A stretch of DNA of 5,041 bases from assembly GCA_015487335.1 (NCBI GenBank), contig WFPZ01000300.1:1-5041 (forward strand), read 5' to 3'. The translations under genes and the position numbers were made by a program. This document shows positions 1 to 5,041 of this stretch, piece by piece; position 1 is the first letter of the stretch, and each line of letters begins with the position of its first letter. The notes under the pieces were generated by a model. The model saw only the letters and a program-made list of their open reading frames with translations. It made no database searches and had not been told where the DNA came from. Origin of the DNA: Paracoccaceae bacterium. GTDB taxonomy: Bacteria > Pseudomonadota > Alphaproteobacteria > Rhodobacterales > Rhodobacteraceae.

Positions 1-452
1 GCCAGAAGCCCCTGGGCCGCCACCACCCCCGCCATCTGCACGATCATGTAGACCGAAAGCGCCTTGCCGCGGTTGTCGTTGCTGGCGGCGTTGTTGAGCC
101 AGCTTTCGGCGGTGACATAGACCCCGGAGAAGCAGAAGCCGATGGTGACGCGCAGCAGCGCCCAGGCCACCGGGTCGGCGAGCACCGGAAACAGGATCAG
201 CACCGCCGAGATGAGCGAGCCGAGCGCTGCGAACACCCGCACGTGCCCCACCCGCCGGATCATCGCCGGGGCCATGCGCGAGCCGCCGAAGAAACCGGCG
301 AAATAGGCCGACATGACCACCGACATCTCGAAGGTGGAAAACCCCTCCAGCCCGCCGCGCACCCCCAGAAGCGAGCCCTGCAGCCCGTTGCCGACCATCA
401 GCAGCAGCATGCCCAGAAACAGGGCCCAGGAAGACTTGAGAACGTCGAACAT
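1..452 (-). CDS. MFS transporter, YcaD-like (5'-part only, cut by window edge)
   Basis: Inner-membrane secondary transporter of the major facilitator superfamily; substrate unknown. The first 150 residues are present and the remaining seven or so helices lie beyond the left edge. The protein starts MFDVLKSSWALFLGMLLLMV. Hydrophobic helices fall at about residues 9-28, 43-62, 72-92, 96-114 and 132-150. The loop between helices 2 and 3 carries IRRVGHVR (residues 65-72), a degenerate form of the MFS motif A. The stretch AESWLNNAASNDNRGKALSV (115-134) resembles the matching part of E. coli YcaD as I remember it (VESAL...RNRGRLLAAYM), so I place it in that subfamily. The ATG at 452-450 is the only usable start: an in-frame TGA lies at 488-486 with no ATG, GTG or TTG in frame between them, and GGAG sits 6 nt upstream. 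The gene follows queA on the same strand after 97 bp. MFS membership is secure and the subfamily probable. Confidence 0.9.
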   Translation of the reverse strand, partial: MFDVLKSSWALFLGMLLLMVGNGLQGSLLGVRGGLEGFSTFEMSVVMSAYFAGFFGGSRMAPAMIRRVGHVRVFAALGSLISAVLILFPVLADPVAWALLRVTIGFCFSGVYVTAESWLNNAASNDNRGKALSVYMIVQMAGVVAAQGLL

Positions 453-458
453 GGCCGG

Positions 459-462
459 CTCC
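459..462 (-). promoter_or_regulatory. Ribosome binding site of the MFS gene
   Basis: GGAG on the minus strand, separated by 6 nt (CCGGCC) from the ATG at 452. Together with the in-frame stop at 488-486, it fixes the start of the transporter. Confidence 0.7.
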
Positions 463-469
463 GCAACGA

Positions 470-486
470 ATCCCGCCCGGCGGGAT
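470..486. repeat. 17-nt perfect palindrome in the MFS leader
   Basis: ATCCCGCC-C-GGCGGGAT has two 8-nt arms around a single central base. As RNA it would fold into a 6-bp stem (AUCCCG/CGGGAU) with a 5-nt loop, 7 nt upstream of the GGAG of the MFS gene. On the minus strand it is followed by TTCGTTGC, not a real T-run, so it is a poor intrinsic terminator. It could be an operator, a weak attenuator of readthrough from queA, or chance in GC-rich DNA. The symmetry is seen directly; the function is unknown. Confidence 0.5.
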
Positions 487-491
487 CACAC

Positions 492-503
492 CCTCATTAG
501 AGG
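492..503. repeat. Short inverted repeat between queA and MFS
   Basis: CCTC-ATTA-GAGG has 4-bp arms around 4 nt. It lies next to the larger palindrome in the same gap, in one of the few AT-containing spots there. It may be part of a promoter or operator for the MFS gene, but arms this short often occur by chance. Confidence 0.2.
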
Positions 504-530
504 ATTCCCGGCCCGGCGAATGGCATGGAA

Positions 531-547
531 GCGACCCTCCCTGTCGC
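531..547 (-). terminator. Weak hairpin just after the queA stop
   Basis: GCGAC and GTCGC form a 5-bp stem with a 7-nt loop, starting 2 nt past the queA TGA. In the direction of queA transcription it is followed by TTCC, with no U-tract. The position suits the end of the queA message, but the stem is short. It may only stabilise the 3' end or have no role. If it does not terminate, transcription continues into the MFS gene. Confidence 0.2.
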
Positions 548-549
548 GA

Positions 550-1605
550 TCAATCCTCGGGCAGCAGCAGCGAGGCATCCCCGTAGGAGAAGAACCGGTA
601 GCGCGCGGCGATGGCATGGGCGTAGATCTCGCGAATCCGCGCCGGGCCCATCAGCGCCGAGACCAGCATCATCAGCGTCGATTTCGGCAGGTGGAAGTTG
701 GTCATCAGCGCATCGCTCACCCTGAAGCGGTAGCCCGGCGTGATGAAGATGTCGGTCTCGCCCTCCCAGGGGCGCATCCGGCCCGCCTCGTCGGCGGCGC
801 TCTCGATCAGGCGCAGCGCGGTGGTGCCCACGGGGATGATCCGCCCGCCACGCGCCCGCGTGGCATTGATCTCCTCGGCGGCGGCGGCGCTCACCTGCCC
901 CCATTCGGCATGCATCCGGTGGCGGCTGATATCCTCCACCTTGACCGGCAGGAAGGTGCCTGCGCCCACGTGCAGGGTGACATGGGTCATCCCCACCCCC
1001 ATGGCGCGCAGCTCTTCCAGCAGGGGTTCGTCGAAATGCAGCGAGGCCGTGGGCGCGGCCACCGCCCCGGGGCGGCGGGCCCAGACCGTCTGGTAATCCT
1101 CGCGGTCGCGCTCGTCGGCGGGGCGGCGGGCGGCGATGTAGGGCGGCAGCGGCATCGCGCCGGCCCTGGCCAGTTCGGCATCGAAATCCTCGCCTGACAG
1201 GTTGAAGGCCAGCACCGCCTCGCCGTCCTCCTTGCGCACAAGCCGCGCCGAGAGCCGGGGCGAAAAGCGCACCTCCTCGCCCTCGCGCAACTTCTTCAGC
1301 GGCTTGACGAGGGCGCGCCAATGGCCCTCGGGCGCGGGCTGAAGCAAGGTGACCTCGATGCGCGCCTCGCTGACCCCCGCTTCGCTCTCGCGCCGGCGCG
1401 TCCCGCTCAGGCGGGCGGGAATCACCTGCGTATCGTTGAGCACCAGCCGGTCGCCGGGGCGCAGGAAGCCGGGCAGGTCGCGCACATGGGCATCGGTGAT
1501 GCTGCTGGGCGTGGCCACCAGCAGCCGCGCAGCCGAGCGCGGGCGCGCGGGGCGGGTGGCGATCAGCTCTTCGGGCAGGTCGAAGTCGAAATCGGAAAGC
1601 TTCAT
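550..1605 (-). CDS. queA: S-adenosylmethionine:tRNA ribosyltransferase-isomerase QueA
   Basis: Cytoplasmic enzyme of queuosine synthesis. It transfers and isomerises the ribosyl part of S-adenosylmethionine onto 7-aminomethyl-7-deazaguanine at wobble position 34 of tRNAs with GUN anticodons, giving epoxyqueuosine. At 351 residues it has the usual family length and is complete. Family blocks appear in order: FDFDLPEELIATRPA (6-20), LNDTQVIPARL (56-66), GAMPLPPYI (149-157), YQTVWARRPGAVAAPTASLH (171-190), THVTLHVGAGTFLPV (207-221), MHAEW (231-235), GTTALRLIES (260-269), TNFHLPKSTLMMLVSALMG (302-320) and YRFFSYGDASL (336-346). APTASLHF has Ser where many homologues have Gly; I take this as normal variation. 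The ATG overlaps the stop of the upstream AsmA-like gene (ATGA), with GGAGAAG 7 nt upstream, so it is probably co-transcribed and translationally coupled. No other queuosine gene is in the window. Confidence 0.98.
   Translation of the reverse strand: MKLSDFDFDLPEELIATRPARPRSAARLLVATPSSITDAHVRDLPGFLRPGDRLVLNDTQVIPARLSGTRRRESEAGVSEARIEVTLLQPAPEGHWRALVKPLKKLREGEEVRFSPRLSARLVRKEDGEAVLAFNLSGEDFDAELARAGAMPLPPYIAARRPADERDREDYQTVWARRPGAVAAPTASLHFDEPLLEELRAMGVGMTHVTLHVGAGTFLPVKVEDISRHRMHAEWGQVSAAAAEEINATRARGGRIIPVGTTALRLIESAADEAGRMRPWEGETDIFITPGYRFRVSDALMTNFHLPKSTLMMLVSALMGPARIREIYAHAIAARYRFFSYGDASLLLPED
1602..1605 (-). other. ATGA stop/start overlap, AsmA-like gene into queA
   Basis: The TGA stop of the AsmA-like gene (1604-1602) and the ATG of queA (1605-1603) share bases in ATGA, a standard 4-nt overlap. 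This indicates one transcript and likely termination-reinitiation coupling. Confidence 0.95.
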
Positions 1606-4600
1606 TGGCCGTCTTCTCCGTTGCCTCCGCCGGCCTGCGGCGGCGGCGTGCGGAAGATTTCGCGAAACATCCCCGGCGTCAGGATCGACAGCGGATTGAC
1701 GGAAACCCTGGGGTTGTCCCTGGGGCCGCGCAGGCGGAAGCTGAAGCCGAACAGCCCCTCGCCGCGGCGCGTGAACACCTGCCCCACCGCATTGAGGAAA
1801 TAGACCGGCGAGAGGACGCCCTGCATGTTCATCCGTGAATTCTCCATGTCGTAGCGCCCTTCGAGGGTGATGCCCAGCGACGGCCCGACCGCGCTGAAGC
1901 GCCGCAGGGTCAGGGCCTTCGACGTCAGCTCGAAGCGCGCCTTCACGTCGGTAAAGGTGATGCCGGGCCCGCCGAGCTGATCCAGCAGGCCGACGATGGA
2001 AATGGCCGAGAGCAGCTCGGTGAGCGCCGGGGCGTCCCTGACCCGGGTGTTGGCGATCGACATCGTGCCGCGATAGACGCCATCGCGCCCGGTGGGGTTG
2101 AGCGTCATGTCGAAACGGCCGCCCAGCGCGGTATCGAACACCCCCGAATCGCGCAGCACGCCCCCGGCGTCGTCGCTGCGGATGCGCACCGCCGTGCCGC
2201 CCCGCTGCGGCTCGACCTGACCGCTGATCGGGGTGCCGCCATTGATGCGCGCCGTGAAGGCGCCGGAAAGGCCCCGGCGGTTGGAAAACTCGCCCGTGAG
2301 CCCGGTCAGGGTGATGGATTCGGTCACGACAACCCGTTCCGGCGCCAGCGTGATCGGTGCGTCGCTGCCCGCCCCGCCCTGCCCGGCGCTGGCGAAATCC
2401 GTCTTGCGGATGTCGATCGTCCCGCCCTGCACCACCACGCCCGGATCGGCCCCCGGCCCGCGCCCGACCAGCGTTACCGGCGCATCCAGCCAGCCGCCCA
2501 GGCGCACCCGCTCGAAGGTGGCCCGCTCCATCGCCCCGCCGGGGGCAAGCGTGACCTGCCCGCCGGTCGCCCGCAGGCCGGGGGCGCTGAACTCCAGGCT
2601 TTCGATCTTGGGATCGTCGCCCAGATGGCCCACCACCTCGAGCCGGCCGGTGCGGTTCTTCGGCTTGGACCAGCCGATCGCATCAAGGCGCAGGCCGACG
2701 CGGTTGAGATCCGACAGCAGGGAAAACCGCGGCGCCCTGCCGCCGCCCGGCAGCTCCAGCCGGAACTGCCCCAGCGCCGCGCCGTCAACCGAGCCCTTCG
2801 GCAGGCCGATGCCGAATTCCTCCACGAAGCCCTGCGAAAGCCGCACCGTGCCGGTCACCTCGCTGGCGGTTCCCGCGCCGGGGCCCAGCGCCTTGCGCCA
2901 GCGCGCGTCGGCCTCGGCCAGGCCCAGCCGCACCGGGCCGAAGATCTCCACCTCCCGCGGGTTGGCCCGCAACTCCAGCCGCCGGGCCGACAGTACCCGC
3001 CCAGGCACCAGCCTTTCGGAGCGCACCTGCCTCAGCTCTCCCGTCACGTCGAAGCTCACGTCGGGCATCATGATCTTCTTCCTGAGATCGAACGCCACCT
3101 CGGCGCGGAAGGCGGCCTCGCCCTCGGCCATGTCCACCGGGATATCGGTGTTGCGCAGGATGCGGAAGGGCGGCTCGTTCAGCAGCGACAGGATGGCGGT
3201 GGCCGGAGCGCGGCCGTCAAGGAAGATTTCCGCCCTGGCCGGTTTTTTCGTCACGTCCGGGATGCGCATCGAAGAGCCCGCCATGTCCACCTGCCCGCCA
3301 AGAGGCGCGGTAACGACGCCCTTCTCCAGCGCCAGCGAGAAGGTCCTGCCCTCGAGCGTGGCATAGCCTTCGGCGCCGGTCAGCTCCGGCAGGGTGCGGA
3401 TGAAGCGCACCACCCCTTCCGAGAACCGGTAGCCCAGCATCAACCGCGGCTCCTGGCCGGGGCGGATGCGCGCCGCGCCGCGGACGTTGGAGAGCACCCC
3501 GGTGCGCAGGTTGTCGAGCAGCCACTTGCGGGTGTTGGGCACCAGCAGCGCCGGCCACAGCGCAAACAGCCGCTCGGTGGTGATGCGGTTGAGCTCCATG
3601 TCGGCGCTCAGCTCCCAGCCCTCCGGGGCGGCCGCGATGCGCCCGCGGACCAGCATCTTCTCGTCGGCCTCGGCCAGCATCAGCTGCCCCACCTCCACCG
3701 AAAACGGCGCCAGGCGCATCCGGAAATCGGCCGCGCCGCGGGAAAAGCGGATCGGCTGCTCGAACAGCTCCTCGGTGCGCAGCTCCAGCCCCTCGAGGGT
3801 GAACTGCCCCAGCAGCGCCGAGGGCCAGCCCTCGCGCTTGTCGCGCAGGTAGGCCTGCCCCCGCGCCACCAGGCTGGCCGCGTCGGTGTTCACCGAAACT
3901 TCCGTGAAGGTGATCTTCTCCGCTTCGGGGTCGTAGCTGAAATAGGCCTTGCCGCTGTCGAAACGCACCGGCGGGGTGGCCGCCGTGGGCTGCAGCGCGC
4001 CGGCGCCGATCTCCAGCGTGCCGTCGAGGCTGTCGAGATCACCGCGGCTGTCAAAATCGGCCCGGACCGCCCCCGAGATGGGCGCCTCCAGCACCCCGAG
4101 AAAGCTGAGCACCGGGGTCTGCAGGGCAATGTCGGCGGCGGCGGCGTTGCTGAAGGAGATCCCCAGCGAGACGGCGGCATTGTCGCGATTGGTGGAAAGG
4201 CCGAGCACCGTCTCGGCCAGTTCCTCGGTGCCGTTGAACACGTCGAAATCGGCGGAAAGATCCAGACCCGTCTCATTGCGCTTCACCCGCAGCGCCCCGT
4301 CGGTGATCTGCCACAGTCGGCCGGAGCGGGCATCCTCGATGGTGATCGTCAGATCCACCGCCTCGAAGGCGCCGATGGTGCCCAGGGGCGGGGCATCCAG
4401 CGTGGCCTCCACCGCATCGACCACGTCGGCGAAGGTGCCGCTGGTGCGCGCCCCCCCGCCGAAGGAGAGGTCGAACGTGCCGTCGCGCTTGCGCCGCAGG
4501 GTCATCTGGGCGCCCGAGAGGCGCAGCAGGTCGGTGCGCAGCTCGCCTCGCAACAGAGCGCCGAAGGAGACCCGCGCCCCCACCTCGTTGAGCCGCGCGA

Positions 4601-4922
4601 TCTCCGAGCCGCGGCCGTCGAAGATGCCCAGATCAAGCAGCCGCAGCCCCGGCAGGCCGTCTTCGTCGGCCTGCAGCACAAGCCGCCCCAGCGTCACCCG
4701 TCCCTCGGGCAGGCGCGCGTTGAGCTGCTCAGCCACCATCTCCGAAAGCCACTGCGGCGCCTCGATGGCGCGCCCCGACAGCACGAAAAGCGCCATCCCG
4801 CCCGCCAGCACGGCCAGCAGGGCAAGCACAAGCACCCCGCCGCCGAACCGGCGGCCTCGCTTGCGCGAGGGCCCGGGCCTTCCGCCCTGCCCGCTGTCAT
4901 GATCTGGCTGCAATTCGCTCAC
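1602..4922 (-). CDS. AsmA/YhdP-like protein with DUF3971 and AsmA-type C-terminal region
   Basis: A large envelope protein of 1106 residues. A basic cytoplasmic N-terminus (SRKRGRR, 19-25) precedes one membrane helix at about 28-49 (VLVLALLAVLAGGMALFVLS); the rest should be periplasmic and consists of many short beta-strand repeats. The middle segment RLFALWPALLVPNTRKWLLD (451-470) with following NLRTGVLSNVRGAARI is typical of DUF3971. The C-terminal part (about 920-1045), with RGTMSIANTRVRDAPALTEL, GITLEGRYDM and LSPVYFLN, matches the AsmA-like C-terminal region. Characterised relatives (E. coli YhdP, TamB, YdbH) form long grooved beta structures that carry phospholipids between inner and outer membranes; that role is inferred here. 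E. coli YhdP is somewhat longer. The tail after about 1091 (TPPPQAGGG) is low-complexity. The start is GTG at 4922-4920: an in-frame TAA lies at 4955-4953, no ATG lies between, and the next in-frame ATG is Met43, inside the membrane helix. A TTG at codon 4 is an alternative. The Shine-Dalgarno is weak (AAGAG, 7 nt). First gene of the minus-strand cluster. Confidence 0.92.
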   Translation of the reverse strand: MSELQPDHDSGQGGRPGPSRKRGRRFGGGVLVLALLAVLAGGMALFVLSGRAIEAPQWLSEMVAEQLNARLPEGRVTLGRLVLQADEDGLPGLRLLDLGIFDGRGSEIARLNEVGARVSFGALLRGELRTDLLRLSGAQMTLRRKRDGTFDLSFGGGARTSGTFADVVDAVEATLDAPPLGTIGAFEAVDLTITIEDARSGRLWQITDGALRVKRNETGLDLSADFDVFNGTEELAETVLGLSTNRDNAAVSLGISFSNAAAADIALQTPVLSFLGVLEAPISGAVRADFDSRGDLDSLDGTLEIGAGALQPTAATPPVRFDSGKAYFSYDPEAEKITFTEVSVNTDAASLVARGQAYLRDKREGWPSALLGQFTLEGLELRTEELFEQPIRFSRGAADFRMRLAPFSVEVGQLMLAEADEKMLVRGRIAAAPEGWELSADMELNRITTERLFALWPALLVPNTRKWLLDNLRTGVLSNVRGAARIRPGQEPRLMLGYRFSEGVVRFIRTLPELTGAEGYATLEGRTFSLALEKGVVTAPLGGQVDMAGSSMRIPDVTKKPARAEIFLDGRAPATAILSLLNEPPFRILRNTDIPVDMAEGEAAFRAEVAFDLRKKIMMPDVSFDVTGELRQVRSERLVPGRVLSARRLELRANPREVEIFGPVRLGLAEADARWRKALGPGAGTASEVTGTVRLSQGFVEEFGIGLPKGSVDGAALGQFRLELPGGGRAPRFSLLSDLNRVGLRLDAIGWSKPKNRTGRLEVVGHLGDDPKIESLEFSAPGLRATGGQVTLAPGGAMERATFERVRLGGWLDAPVTLVGRGPGADPGVVVQGGTIDIRKTDFASAGQGGAGSDAPITLAPERVVVTESITLTGLTGEFSNRRGLSGAFTARINGGTPISGQVEPQRGGTAVRIRSDDAGGVLRDSGVFDTALGGRFDMTLNPTGRDGVYRGTMSIANTRVRDAPALTELLSAISIVGLLDQLGGPGITFTDVKARFELTSKALTLRRFSAVGPSLGITLEGRYDMENSRMNMQGVLSPVYFLNAVGQVFTRRGEGLFGFSFRLRGPRDNPRVSVNPLSILTPGMFREIFRTPPPQAGGGNGEDGQ
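1613..1619 (-). promoter_or_regulatory. Ribosome binding site of queA
   Basis: GGAGAAG on the minus strand, 7 nt from the queA ATG. It lies inside the last codons (Gly-Glu-Asp) of the upstream gene, so ribosomes finishing that gene pass over it. Confidence 0.65.
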
Positions 4923-4952
4923 GCCGTCACTCTTGCCCTTTATCTTTGCCCG

Positions 4953-4963
4953 TTAGGCCCTAA
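4953..4963. repeat. 11-nt palindrome in the divergent promoter region
   Basis: TTAGG-C-CCTAA has perfect 5-bp arms around one base, near the middle of the intergenic region. It could be a regulator half-site pair. I do not recognise it as the site of a known regulator, and it is short enough to be chance. Confidence 0.3.
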
Positions 4964-4978
4964 AACTGGAACGAGTTT
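4963..4978. repeat. Inverted repeat AAACT-N6-AGTTT
   Basis: 5-bp arms (4963-4967 and 4974-4978) are spaced by GGAACG, directly next to the TTAGGCCCTAA palindrome and about 20 bp before the peroxiredoxin start. The spacing fits a dimeric regulator site. A redox-responsive regulator would make sense for a peroxiredoxin promoter, but nothing in the sequence identifies one. Confidence 0.3.
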
Positions 4979-4999
4979 CAACCAGATGTGGCCATTCCC

Positions 5000-5041
5000 A
5001 TGATCGAAACCGGCAAACCCGCCCCCGATTTCACCCTGCCC
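5000..5041 (+). CDS. bcp: Peroxiredoxin, probably Bcp/PrxQ type (first 14 residues only)
   Basis: Only MIETGKPAPDFTLP is in the window before the right edge. The block G-x-PAPDFTLP is the classic N-terminus of AhpC/TSA-family peroxiredoxins, above all the thioredoxin-dependent thiol peroxidase Bcp (PrxQ), which reduces hydrogen peroxide and organic hydroperoxides in the cytoplasm. The peroxidatic cysteine, usually around residue 45, lies outside, so the subtype is not proven; other thioredoxin-fold proteins can begin similarly. The ATG at 5000 gives the usual spacing to PAPDF. An in-frame GTG at 4988 would add four residues (VAIP). Neither has a good Shine-Dalgarno sequence. It is divergent from the AsmA-like gene. 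Confidence 0.75.
   Translation, partial: MIETGKPAPDFTLP

Larger units (their letters stand above)
4923..4999. promoter_or_regulatory. Divergent intergenic region with probable back-to-back promoters
   Basis: These 77 bp separate the AsmA-like gene (minus) from the peroxiredoxin gene (plus). It is clearly more AT-rich than the coding DNA around it, as expected for promoters. No convincing -35/-10 pair is visible. The minus strand has TTGAAA (4979-4974) but no good -10 at 16-18 nt, and has GATAAA (4945-4940) without a matching -35. TTGCCC occurs twice on the plus strand, 13 bp apart (4933-4938, 4946-4951). Two inverted repeats are listed separately. That promoters lie here is inferred from gene orientation; exact positions are not determined. 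Confidence 0.55.

Noticed and set aside
313..1197. A 294-codon plus-strand open frame across the MFS start, the gap and queA
   Set aside because: It crosses two genuine minus-strand genes and their intergenic gap, and its composition is that of antisense reading; no motif is recognisable.
497..1321. A 274-codon minus-strand frame inside queA
   Set aside because: Same-strand out-of-frame shadow of queA; the queA frame carries every family motif.
2233..3366. A 377-codon plus-strand open frame, and a similar 317-codon one at 3949-4902
   Set aside because: Ser/Arg/Pro-rich low-information translations lying wholly inside the AsmA-like gene on the other strand; typical shadows of GC-biased codon use.
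1602..4922. Possibility that the AsmA-like gene is a fusion, frameshifted, or a new system
   Set aside because: The frame is continuous, with an N-terminal membrane anchor, a central DUF3971 hallmark and an AsmA-type C-terminus in the normal order, and a length reasonable for the family.
2625..5003. A 792-codon open frame on the plus strand opposite the AsmA-like gene
   Set aside because: The translation is rich in His, Arg, Gln, Gly and Ala with no recognisable domain, as expected when a high-GC gene is read in antisense. The minus strand carries a coherent DUF3971/AsmA protein, and this frame's stop falls within the start of the peroxiredoxin gene.
1..5041. Search for tRNA/rRNA genes, CRISPR repeats, insertion sequences, attachment sites and riboswitches
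   Set aside because: Coding sequence fills nearly the whole window. The two gaps (97 and 77 bp) contain only short inverted repeats, and no terminal repeats, spaced direct-repeat arrays or cloverleaf patterns were seen.

Overview
The window comes from a high-GC bacterial chromosome, most likely an alphaproteobacterium of the Rhodobacterales/Rhodobacteraceae type. This rests on the GC-rich third codon positions, the style of the QueA and AsmA/YhdP-like proteins, and a gene set (peroxiredoxin, large DUF3971/AsmA-like protein, QueA) that I associate with that group from memory. No database search was run.

Layout from left to right: (1) the N-terminal 150 codons of a YcaD-like major facilitator transporter on the minus strand, cut by the left edge; (2) a 97-bp gap with short inverted repeats; (3) a complete queA on the minus strand, encoding the tRNA queuosine enzyme; (4) a complete 1106-codon gene on the minus strand for an inner-membrane-anchored, mostly periplasmic AsmA/YhdP-like (DUF3971) protein, whose stop overlaps the queA start as ATGA; (5) a 77-bp divergent intergenic region that must hold, or adjoin, the promoters of both flanking transcripts; (6) the first 14 codons of a peroxiredoxin, probably Bcp/PrxQ type, on the plus strand, cut by the right edge.

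The three minus-strand genes run in the order AsmA-like, queA, MFS. The first two are almost certainly co-transcribed and translationally coupled. The MFS gene may be read from the same transcript or from its own promoter in the 97-bp gap. The proteins act in unrelated processes (envelope lipid homeostasis, tRNA wobble modification, small-molecule export, peroxide detoxification), so this looks like an ordinary housekeeping cluster. I see no mobile element, CRISPR array, RNA gene or defence-like module, and no evidence for a new system. Coding density is about 96%. The long plus-strand open frames are stop-poor shadows of the minus-strand genes.
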